Shown: piece after piece, positions 49,550-57,457 of the stretch
Layout: each line of letters begins with the position of its first letter
Position numbering within the stretch: position 1 is the first letter of the stretch
Source: Kerstersia sp052103615
Lineage (GTDB): Bacteria > Pseudomonadota > Gammaproteobacteria > Burkholderiales > Burkholderiaceae_B
Direction: 5' to 3'
DNA: 64,000 bases
Assembly (NCBI RefSeq): GCF_052103615.1
Contig: NZ_JBQEKA010000002.1
Location: forward strand, 73,120 to 137,119
Program-made: the position numbers and the translations under genes
Notes under the pieces: model-generated
What the model saw: only the letters and a program-made list of their open reading frames with translations
Told to the model about the DNA's origin: nothing
Databases searched by the model: none

Positions 49550-51343
49550 ATGCAGCATATCCGCAATTTCTCCATCATTGCCCACATCGACCACGGTAAA
49601 TCGACGCTGGCGGATCGCCTGATCCAGCGCTGCGGAGGTTTGCAGGACCGGGAAATGTCGTCGCAGGTGCTCGATTCCATGGATCTTGAGCGCGAGCGCG
49701 GCATCACCATCAAGGCCCAGACCGCGGCATTGACCTATAAGGCCAACGATGGCCAGGTCTATCAGCTCAATTTGATCGACACTCCGGGGCACGTCGATTT
49801 CTCTTATGAAGTCAGCCGTTCGCTGTCCGCCTGCGAAGGGGCGCTGCTGGTTGTGGATGCCTCGCAAGGGGTAGAAGCGCAGACAGTCGCCAATTGCTAT
49901 ACCGCTATCGAGCTGGGCGTAGAAGTTCTGCCGGTGCTCAACAAAATGGATCTGCCGCAGGCCGATCCTGAGAGCGCCCGTTCGGAAATCGAAGAAGTGA
50001 TCGGCATTGATGCGTCGCAGGCGGTGCTGGCCAGCGCCAAGAGCGGCTTGGGGATAGACGATATCCTGGAAATGGTGGTGGCCAAGGTGCCGCCGCCACG
50101 AGGCAGTGTGGATGAGCCTTTGCAGGCGCTCATTATCGACTCCTGGTTCGATAATTACGTTGGCGTCGTCATGCTGGTGCGTATCGTCAATGGCGTCCTG
50201 CGCACCAAGGACAAAATTCTGCTGATGGCGACGGGCTACACGCATCTGTGCGAGCAGATCGGGGTGTTCACACCCAAGTCGGTCAAGCGCGACAGCCTGT
50301 CGGCAGGCGAAGTCGGTTTCATCATTGCCGGCATCAAGGAACTGGAACACGCCAAGGTTGGCGATACCGTCACGCTGGCGGGCAAGTCCGCGCAGAAGGC
50401 CTTGCCGGGGTTCAAGGAAGTGCAGCCGCAGGTCTTTTCCGGCCTGTATCCAGTGGAATCCAGCGAGTATGACCAGTTGCGTGATGCCCTGGAAAAGCTC
50501 AAGCTCAATGACGCCGCGCTGATGTTCGAGCCGGAAGTGTCGCAGGCGCTGGGCTTTGGTTTCCGCTGCGGCTTTCTGGGCCTGCTGCACATGGAAATCG
50601 TGCAGGAGCGCCTGGAGCGCGAGTTCGACATGGATATCATCACGACCGCGCCGTCGGTCGTGTATGAAGTGATGCAGCGCGATGGCGAACTGCTGAGGGT
50701 AGAGAGCCCGTCACGCATGCCGGAAGTGGGCAAGATCGAAGATATCCGCGAGCCCATCGTGAAGGTGACGCTGTTCATGCCGCAGGAGTATGTAGGCCCG
50801 GTCATGACGCTGTGCAACCAGAAGCGTGGCGCGCAGATCAACATGAGCTACCACGGCAAGCAGGTGCATCTGGTGTACGAAATCCCGCTGGCCGAAATCG
50901 TGCTGGATTTCTTTGATCGCCTGAAATCCGTTTCGCGCGGCTATGCGTCGATGGACTATGAGTTCATGGAATACCGGTCGGCGGATGTGGTCAAGGTGGA
51001 TCTGCTGATCAACAGTGACCGCGTGGATGCGCTGTCCATGATTGTTCACCGCAGCAACGCCCGTTTCCGGGCCCGGGAAGTGGTGTCCAAGATGCGCGAA
51101 CTGATCCCGCGCCAAATGTATGATGTGGCCATCCAGGCGGCGATTGGCGCGGAAATCATTGCGCGCGAAAACGTCAAGGCATTGCGCAAGAACGTGCTGG
51201 CGAAGTGCTATGGTGGCGATATCTCGCGCAAGAAAAAGCTGCTTGAGAAACAGAAGGCAGGCAAGAAGCGCATGAAGCAGGTTGGCTCAGTGGAAATCCC
51301 GCAGGAGGCGTTCCTGGCCATCTTGCAGGTCGAGGATAAATAA
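49550..51343 (+). CDS. lepA: Elongation factor 4 (LepA)
   Basis: Ribosome-associated GTPase that back-translocates or remodels stalled ribosomes. 597 residues: G1 AHIDHGKST (10-18), G3 DTPGHVDF near 78, G4 NKMD near 132, then EF-G-like domains and the LepA-specific C-terminal domain. ATG 49550 directly follows a short leader behind the degP terminator. Confidence 0.97.
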   Translation: MQHIRNFSIIAHIDHGKSTLADRLIQRCGGLQDREMSSQVLDSMDLERERGITIKAQTAALTYKANDGQVYQLNLIDTPGHVDFSYEVSRSLSACEGALLVVDASQGVEAQTVANCYTAIELGVEVLPVLNKMDLPQADPESARSEIEEVIGIDASQAVLASAKSGLGIDDILEMVVAKVPPPRGSVDEPLQALIIDSWFDNYVGVVMLVRIVNGVLRTKDKILLMATGYTHLCEQIGVFTPKSVKRDSLSAGEVGFIIAGIKELEHAKVGDTVTLAGKSAQKALPGFKEVQPQVFSGLYPVESSEYDQLRDALEKLKLNDAALMFEPEVSQALGFGFRCGFLGLLHMEIVQERLEREFDMDIITTAPSVVYEVMQRDGELLRVESPSRMPEVGKIEDIREPIVKVTLFMPQEYVGPVMTLCNQKRGAQINMSYHGKQVHLVYEIPLAEIVLDFFDRLKSVSRGYASMDYEFMEYRSADVVKVDLLINSDRVDALSMIVHRSNARFRAREVVSKMRELIPRQMYDVAIQAAIGAEIIARENVKALRKNVLAKCYGGDISRKKKLLEKQKAGKKRMKQVGSVEIPQEAFLAILQVEDK

Positions 51344-51356
51344 GGTTGGAACGCGG

Positions 51357-52241
51357 ATGAGCTGGAATTTCGCCCTGATATTGTTTCTGCTGCTGGTATT
51401 GACGGGGGCCGTCAAGATCATCGACCGGGTATGGTTGAGGAAAGCCAGGGCAGCGCGTGCCGAAGCGGAAATCCAGCGTCAGCTCAAAGAAGGCGTGCTG
51501 GACGCGGATTCTGCCGAAGAGCGTTCGCGCGCCTTGCGCAACAAGCTGAACCGCGCGCCCTGGTGGGTGGAATACGCGGTCAGCTTCTTTCCCGTCATCC
51601 TGTTTGTGTTCGTGCTGCGGTCATTCATTGTCGAACCGTTCCGCATTCCTTCCGGATCCATGTTGCCGACGCTGCAATCCGGCGATCTCATCCTGGTGAA
51701 CAAATTCAGCTACGGCATCCGTTTGCCGGTGCTGGATCAAAAAATCATTCCCATTGGCGAGCCGCAGCGCGGTGATGTCGTGGTGTTCCGTTATCCGGTC
51801 GAACCGCAGACGGACTACATCAAGCGTATCGTGGGCCTGCCAGGCGATGAAGTTGCGTATATCAACCAGACTTTGCTGATCAATGGCAAGGTCGTGCCCC
51901 ATGTGCGCGACGGCGATTATTACGACCCGGAGCGCATGGCTTACGGTGCGCGATATATCGAGACCCTGGGCGAGCGCAAGCATGACATTCTGCTCAATGA
52001 AAACGCCATGCCGAACCTGAGCCCGATCTGGCGCTTCCCGTACTTCGACCAGTGCCGTTATGGCCGCGAAGGCGTGCGTTGCATTGTGCCGGAAGGGAAT
52101 TATTTTGTGTTGGGCGACAACCGCGACAATAGCCTGGATAGCCGCTATTGGGGGTTCGTGCCTGATGAAAACCTGGTTGGCCGCGCGTTCTTCATCTGGA
52201 TGAATTTCCGTGAGCCCAGCCGTATCGGCGGATTTAAATAA
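51357..52241 (+). CDS. lepB: Signal peptidase I (LepB)
   Basis: Inner-membrane protease that removes signal peptides. 294 residues with N-terminal helix (about 3-20) and a second helix (about 72-92), catalytic Ser101 (IPSGSM) and Lys156 (DYIKRIVGLPGD), plus the signature GDNRDNSLDSRYWG near 255. It begins 13 nt after lepA. Confidence 0.96.
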   Translation: MSWNFALILFLLLVLTGAVKIIDRVWLRKARAARAEAEIQRQLKEGVLDADSAEERSRALRNKLNRAPWWVEYAVSFFPVILFVFVLRSFIVEPFRIPSGSMLPTLQSGDLILVNKFSYGIRLPVLDQKIIPIGEPQRGDVVVFRYPVEPQTDYIKRIVGLPGDEVAYINQTLLINGKVVPHVRDGDYYDPERMAYGARYIETLGERKHDILLNENAMPNLSPIWRFPYFDQCRYGREGVRCIVPEGNYFVLGDNRDNSLDSRYWGFVPDENLVGRAFFIWMNFREPSRIGGFK

Positions 52242-52245
52242 GACA

Positions 52246-53016
52246 ATGACCCCTTTGCGTTTGCTGGAACAGCGCATAGACCATAAGTTTACGGACGCGG
52301 ACCTGCTGGACCAGGCCGTGACACACCGCAGTCACAGCGGCAAGCACAACGAGCGCCTGGAATTCCTGGGGGATTCCGTGCTGAACTTTGTGGTGGCGGA
52401 TCTGCTGTACCAGCGCTATGAAAAGCTGGATGAGGGCGATTTGTCCCGTATCCGCGCCAATCTGGTCAAGCAGTCCGCGTTGGCGGATATTGCCCAGACG
52501 CTGTCGCTGTCGGAGTTTCTGCGTCTGGGTGAAGGCGAGTTGAAGAGCGGCGGCTACCGCCGTCCCTCGATTCTGGCCGATGCGCTCGAAGCCATTTTTG
52601 GCGCCGTCTTTCTCGACTCCGGCTTTGATGAAGCGCGCCGGGTGATCCGGCGTCTGTACGAACCTGTGCTGGAAAGCGTGGACCCGCATACCTTGGGCAA
52701 GGACGCCAAGACCTTGCTGCAGGAATTCCTGCAGGGCCGAAAATTGCCGCTGCCGGTATATACCGTGCTGGCCATTCACGGCGCGGCGCACGACCAGCAG
52801 TTCGAGCTGCAGTGCGCCATCGCGTCCTTGAATATTCATGTCACCGCCGCTGGCGGCAGCCGCCGGGCGGCCGAGCAAATTGCTGCGGCAGAAGCACTGA
52901 CGCAGGCTCAGCGTGCCTGTCCTGCGCCGTTGCGCGGCAAGGCAGCCAAAAAATCCTCGCAGTCGGCGCTGACCGTTGCGGTTGAACAGGAGCGCATGAA
53001 GCGCAAAAGCACATGA
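52246..53016 (+). CDS. rnc: Ribonuclease III
   Basis: Double-strand RNA endonuclease that processes rRNA. 256 residues: RNase III domain (about 5-130) with signature ERLEFLGDSVLNFVVADLLY and metal-binding acidic residues, and a dsRBD (about 155-225). The ATG starts 4 nt after lepB. Its stop overlaps the era start (ATGA). Confidence 0.96.
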   Translation: MTPLRLLEQRIDHKFTDADLLDQAVTHRSHSGKHNERLEFLGDSVLNFVVADLLYQRYEKLDEGDLSRIRANLVKQSALADIAQTLSLSEFLRLGEGELKSGGYRRPSILADALEAIFGAVFLDSGFDEARRVIRRLYEPVLESVDPHTLGKDAKTLLQEFLQGRKLPLPVYTVLAIHGAAHDQQFELQCAIASLNIHVTAAGGSRRAAEQIAAAEALTQAQRACPAPLRGKAAKKSSQSALTVAVEQERMKRKST

Positions 53017-53960
53017 GCGAGAAGAATAAAGAAACGGAAGCCGCAGCGGATCTGCCGGCAGAAAACGCGGTGGATACCGATTACCGTTGCGGCTTCGTCG
53101 CTCTGGTAGGCCGTCCCAACGTAGGCAAATCGACGCTGTCGAACGCATTGATAGGCGCCAAGCTCTCCATCGTGTCGCGCAAGGCGCAGACGACACGGCA
53201 TCGCATTCAGGGTGTTCTGACGCGTGATGACGCCCAGTTTGTCTTTGTCGATACGCCGGGTTTTCAGACCCGTCATGGCGGCGCCATGAACCGCATGATG
53301 AACCGCGTCGTCACCCAGGCGCTGGCGGATGTGGATGTGGTGGTGCATGTGGTCGAAGCCGGCAAATGGTCGGAAGGCGATGCCAAGCTGCTGCCGCTGC
53401 TGCCCAAGGGCAAGCGTGTCCTGCTGGCCGTCAACAAGGTGGATTTGCTCAAACAGCGCAACGATCTCTTTCCTTTCGTGGCCAAGCTCACCGCCTTGTA
53501 CCCCTACGATGCCGTAGTGCCCGTCAGCGCAGCCAAGGACAAGCAGCTGGATGTCCTGCTGACTGAGATCGCCGCAGGCTTGCCGCAGGGCGAAGCCATG
53601 TTCGAGCCGGATACATTGACGGACCGGCCGATGCGCTTCATTGCTGCCGAACTGATCCGGGAAAAAATCTTCCGCCTGGTGGGTGACGAGCTGCCTTATG
53701 GCTGCACCGTCGTGATCGAACAGTGGGAAGAAAACGAGAACGGCGGTGTGCGCATTGCCGCCTGTGTGGTGGTGGAGCGTGAAAGCCATCGTCCCATTCT
53801 GTTGGGGGCGGGCGGGCAGCACATGAAACGCATCGCCACTGAAGCGCGCCAGGATATTTCCAAGCTGCTTGAGCAGCCGGTGTTCCTTGAAATCTATATC
53901 AAGGTGCGCAAGGGCTGGTCCGAGCGTGAAAGCGCGCTGCGCGATCTGGGATATGAATAA
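53013..53960 (+). CDS. era: GTPase Era
   Basis: Ribosome-assembly GTPase for the 30S subunit. 315 residues: G1 GRPNVGKSTLSN near 32-43, G3 DTPGF near 80, G4 NKVD near 148, and a C-terminal KH domain with GAGGQHMKRIATEARQDI. rnc-era-recO is the classical coupled operon. Confidence 0.97.
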   Translation: MSEKNKETEAAADLPAENAVDTDYRCGFVALVGRPNVGKSTLSNALIGAKLSIVSRKAQTTRHRIQGVLTRDDAQFVFVDTPGFQTRHGGAMNRMMNRVVTQALADVDVVVHVVEAGKWSEGDAKLLPLLPKGKRVLLAVNKVDLLKQRNDLFPFVAKLTALYPYDAVVPVSAAKDKQLDVLLTEIAAGLPQGEAMFEPDTLTDRPMRFIAAELIREKIFRLVGDELPYGCTVVIEQWEENENGGVRIAACVVVERESHRPILLGAGGQHMKRIATEARQDISKLLEQPVFLEIYIKVRKGWSERESALRDLGYE

Positions 53961-54564
53961 ACGCGCCCGGCGCGTCAATGATGTTATTGCCTACCTGCTG
54001 CATGCGACGGCATGGCGGGAAACCTCGCTGATCGTCCAGGCGTTCAGCCGGGAGCACGGTTGCGTGGCGCTGGTGGCCAAGGGGGCCAAGCGCCCCTATT
54101 CCACGCTGCGTCCGGTGCTGCATACCTTTCAGCCCTTATTGCTGTCCTGGAGCGGGGCAGGTGAGGTCAAGACACTGGTGCGCGCCGATATCGCCGGGCT
54201 GATGCCCCTATCCGGCGCGGCGCTGATGTCTGCCTGGTATATGAACGAATTACTGCTGCGTCTGCTGCCGCGTGAAGATGCCTATCCGGAAGTCTTCGAT
54301 GCCTATGAAGCGGCATTGCGCCAGCTGGCCAGCGGCGGCCCGGCGGTTGCGGCGCTGCGCCGCTTCGAGTGGACCTTGCTGCGCGAAACTGGTTACGGGC
54401 TGGATGAAGAAGAACCGGATTTTTCAGCCTTGGAAAATGAGCCGGGTTTGCGGGCGCGGCTGCGTGAACGTCTGGCGGAGCATTTGGCCGGCCGTCAATT
54501 GGCGACGCGGCGGGTACTGATCGACTTGCAGCGCTGGCTGGCGCAAAACCAGCCGGCAGCCTGA
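53953..54564 (+). CDS. recO: DNA repair protein RecO (short form)
   Basis: RecFOR-pathway mediator that loads RecA. 203 residues, shorter than most RecO (about 230-250). The N-terminal OB fold is intact (AYLLHATAWRETSLIVQAFSREHGCVALVAKGAKRP) and the C-terminal HLAGRQLATRRVLIDLQRW is the family end. The segment between them (after RRFEWTLLRETGYG) looks shortened, removing the region that in other RecO proteins often carries a zinc-binding part. The ATG at 53953 lies within the last codons of era (8-nt overlap). Confidence 0.85.
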   Translation: MNKRARRVNDVIAYLLHATAWRETSLIVQAFSREHGCVALVAKGAKRPYSTLRPVLHTFQPLLLSWSGAGEVKTLVRADIAGLMPLSGAALMSAWYMNELLLRLLPREDAYPEVFDAYEAALRQLASGGPAVAALRRFEWTLLRETGYGLDEEEPDFSALENEPGLRARLRERLAEHLAGRQLATRRVLIDLQRWLAQNQPAA

Positions 54565-54605
54565 GGCGTTACGCGCTGCTGCAGGCAGGCCGCGGCAACC
54601 GGGAA

Positions 54606-54634
54606 TGATCGCCCCAGCGGGGCGGGCCGTTTTC
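54606..54634 (+). terminator. Possible terminator after recO
   Basis: GCCCC-agc-GGGGC followed shortly by CCGTTTT. A short stem with a weak T-run. The 347-bp region between recO and the TonB receptor holds otherwise only the candidate Fur site. Confidence 0.35.
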
Positions 54635-54813
54635 CCCGCCTTATGGGGGTGTGAACGGCGGCGGCGGGATGCGCTGCTGCGCTTGGCTTGCAAAGCGGCA
54701 GATACCGTAACCGGAAAGATGTATCCGGCAAGATACGAATCTATGGTGTGGATCACAGGCTACAGGATTCTTATGGTTTCTTGTTCATATCCCGCTTTCA
54801 TGCAAGAATCGAA

Positions 54814-54828
54814 AGAGAATGGTTCTTA
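54814..54828. promoter_or_regulatory. Candidate Fur-type site before the TonB receptor
   Basis: AGAGAAT-G-GTTCTTA resembles a 7-1-7 Fur palindrome with a central AGAA/TTCT inverted repeat, within an A/T-rich stretch about 85 bp upstream of the receptor start. The match is partial. Confidence 0.45.
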
Positions 54829-54911
54829 ATGTATTTTCTCTTATCCTGCGTATTTGGTCATGCAAGAAAGACCGAATCCGGCAGGATATTTCTTGAGTGA
54901 GACTTCCCTTT

Positions 54912-57209
54912 ATGTTCCAAACCGCCCAATTCCGGTTAAGCCGGATAGCCGCTGCGTTGTGCCTGTTGTCCGCATTACCGGTCGTGCAAGCCCAACAAGC
55001 CCAGCCCAGTCAGCCCGTGCAGCCGTCACGCGAACTGGAAGCCGTGACGGTACTCGGCACGGCGGCTGAAGAGCAAAAAGAAGCCTTGGGCGTCTCGGTG
55101 ATCACGGCAGCGGAACTGGAAAAGCGGCCGCCCGCGTCGGATCTGGCTGAAATCCTGCGCCGGGAGCCCGGCGTGAACCTGACCGGTAGCGCTGCTTCCG
55201 GGATGCGCGGCAACCGCCGTCAGATAGACATCCGCGGCATGGGCCCGGACAACACCATGGTGCTGATCGACGGCCGCCCGGCCAGTTCGCGCAATGCGTC
55301 GCGCCAGGGCTGGACGGGTGAGCGTGATACCGATGGCGATACCGGCTGGGTGCCGCCGGAAGCCATCGAGCGCGTTGAAATCCTGCGCGGCCCGGCGGCT
55401 GCGCGTTATGGCTCGGGCGCCATGGGCGGTGTGATCAACATCATCACCAAAAAGCCGACGGACGAGTTCCATGGCTCGGTCACGACCTATAACGACTGGC
55501 ACCAGGATTCGGACGAAGGCCATAGCCGCCGCGCCACCTTCCTGCTGTCCGGCCCGGCAACCGATAAGCTGGGCTTCCGTCTGTATGGCGGCTATGCCAA
55601 GACCACGCCGGATGCCTTGAACCTGAATGATGGCCATGGATCCTATACGGAAAATGACATCACGGCGGCTGCCGGTAAGACTGGTAAGCGGGATCGCTAT
55701 GTGAATGGCGAGCTGCTGCTGGATATTGATTCGCGCCAATCGCTGGAACTGGATCTGGGCTTTAGCCGTAAGAGCGACCTGTATTCCGGGGATACCCAGA
55801 ATATGAATAGCAAGGACACGGCGAGCAATCCTATTTTCCAGTCGGTCAAGGATCTTTGGGGCTCTGAAACCACGATTGTTTATCGTACCGATCTCGGGCT
55901 GACGCATAAGGGCAACTGGGACTGGGGGGTATCCAACCTCGGTGTGAGCTATGGCTACACCCGTAACTCTCGCGGTGCTGAAGGTTTGTTCGGCGGGCCT
56001 GAAGGCGCATTCCTGGGGGAAACTTCAGCCCCGCAAAGCCGCTATGAAAGCCGCTTCAAGGAATGGCGTCTGGACGGTGATGTCAGCCTGCCGCTGGATT
56101 TCGGCGGCCTGGAGCAAATGTTGACCGTCGGCGCGGAATGGAAGCGTGAGTCGCTGGATGATCCCGGCAGCTTCCGCAAACTGACCCTGGGCGCCCAGAA
56201 TCTCGAACCTATTGGTGTGGTTGGACGTGACGGGCAGAGCAAACTGGCATACAGCAGCTTTGCCATCTGGGTGGAAGACAACGTGCGTGTGACGGATGCG
56301 TTTACCCTGACGCCTACCGTGCGCTTCAATCATCACGAAGAATTCGGCAATAACGTCAGCCCAGGCCTGACGGCGTCCTATATGGTCAATGATGTCTGGA
56401 CGATTCGCGGCGGGATTGCGCGGGCTTACAAGACGCCTAACCTGTATCAGGCCAACCCGAACTATCTGTTGTATAGCCGGGGCATCGGCTGCCGCACGGC
56501 CTTGACGCCCAATGGCGGCTGCTATTTGCAAGGCAATGACGACCTGAAGAGCGAAACCAGCATCAACAAGGAAATCGGGGTGGCCTATGACGATGGCATT
56601 TTCAATGCCAGCCTGGCTTACTTCCGCAACGATTACAAGAACAAGATCGTCGCGGGCGTGGATCCCGTTGGCCAAGTGGCATTGAAGGCGGATAACCCCT
56701 ACTTGCTGCAATGGGCGAATACGCCCAAGGCGGAAGTGTCCGGCCTGGAAGGCAATGTCTTTATTCCGTTCACGGATGCGGTGTCCTGGAATACGAATTT
56801 CACCTACATGATTTCGTCCAAGGACAAGACTTATAACCAGCCGCTGAGCATCATTCCCAAGTACACCGTCAATTCCTGGCTGGATTGGGCCGTCAGCGAA
56901 CGCCTGTCTTTGCAGGCAGCTCTGACTTGGTACGGCAAACAGGAAGCGGCTGATTTCGATATCCGCCGCGGGGGTGAGGTTGTCTCGCGGCCTGGCCTGC
57001 ATCCTTACGCGCTGGTCGGCCTGAATGGCGGATATGAAATCAACAAGAATTTCAGCGTGCGCCTTGGGATCGAAAACCTCTTTAACAAGCGTCTGTACCG
57101 CACCGGTTTGAATACTGGAACCAGCAATGAGGACGTGTTGGGCGCAGGGGCACAGACCTACAACGAGCATGGCCGCAATTATTTCCTGAATCTCACGGCC
57201 CGCTTCTGA
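54912..57209 (+). CDS. bfeA: TonB-dependent catecholate siderophore receptor (BfeA/FepA/PfeA-like)
   Basis: Outer-membrane receptor for ferric enterobactin-like siderophores. 765 residues: signal peptide (about 1-28, ends VQAQQ), TonB-box-like EAVTVLGTA near 44, plug domain (about 55-175) with RGMGPDNTMVLIDGRPASSRNASRQGWTGERDTDGDTGWVPPEAIERVEILRGPAAARYGSGAMGGVINI-type residues shared with FepA/BfeA, then a barrel ending in Phe. ATG 54912 was chosen over the GTG 54897 because it starts the signal peptide. No siderophore biosynthesis or TonB-ExbB genes are in the window. Confidence 0.9.
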   Translation: MFQTAQFRLSRIAAALCLLSALPVVQAQQAQPSQPVQPSRELEAVTVLGTAAEEQKEALGVSVITAAELEKRPPASDLAEILRREPGVNLTGSAASGMRGNRRQIDIRGMGPDNTMVLIDGRPASSRNASRQGWTGERDTDGDTGWVPPEAIERVEILRGPAAARYGSGAMGGVINIITKKPTDEFHGSVTTYNDWHQDSDEGHSRRATFLLSGPATDKLGFRLYGGYAKTTPDALNLNDGHGSYTENDITAAAGKTGKRDRYVNGELLLDIDSRQSLELDLGFSRKSDLYSGDTQNMNSKDTASNPIFQSVKDLWGSETTIVYRTDLGLTHKGNWDWGVSNLGVSYGYTRNSRGAEGLFGGPEGAFLGETSAPQSRYESRFKEWRLDGDVSLPLDFGGLEQMLTVGAEWKRESLDDPGSFRKLTLGAQNLEPIGVVGRDGQSKLAYSSFAIWVEDNVRVTDAFTLTPTVRFNHHEEFGNNVSPGLTASYMVNDVWTIRGGIARAYKTPNLYQANPNYLLYSRGIGCRTALTPNGGCYLQGNDDLKSETSINKEIGVAYDDGIFNASLAYFRNDYKNKIVAGVDPVGQVALKADNPYLLQWANTPKAEVSGLEGNVFIPFTDAVSWNTNFTYMISSKDKTYNQPLSIIPKYTVNSWLDWAVSERLSLQAALTWYGKQEAADFDIRRGGEVVSRPGLHPYALVGLNGGYEINKNFSVRLGIENLFNKRLYRTGLNTGTSNEDVLGAGAQTYNEHGRNYFLNLTARF

Positions 57210-57282
57210 TGGCCTGCTGATCGCTGCCAACCGGCCAGACTCTGCTGCCCTTTTGGCAGAGGCCTGGCAGGGCCGCGAAGTG

Positions 57283-57330
57283 AAAAATGCCGCATGACCG
57301 CCAGTTCCGGCGCCATGCGGCATTTTTTTT
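57283..57330 (+). terminator. Strong terminator after the siderophore receptor
   Basis: Perfect 14-bp arms (AAAAATGCCGCATG with CATGCGGCATTTTT) around a 17-nt loop, ending in eight T. A partial copy, ACGGCATTTTTTC, follows directly. The rest of 57331-57457 shows no gene. Confidence 0.85.
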
Positions 57331-57457
57331 ACGGCATTTTTTCGCGGCATCCGGATCTGGCGGTTACAGCATCCGGAAGTTCCGGCCTGCGCCGGAACAC
57401 GGGTCAGACACGTGTTCCGGCGTCCCGGCGCCGCGCGTCACGCAAGCCGGGCGCGGC

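Noticed and set aside
55026..57350. Minus-strand open frames opposite the TonB receptor
   Set aside because: Shadow frames of a receptor with clear plug and barrel motifs.
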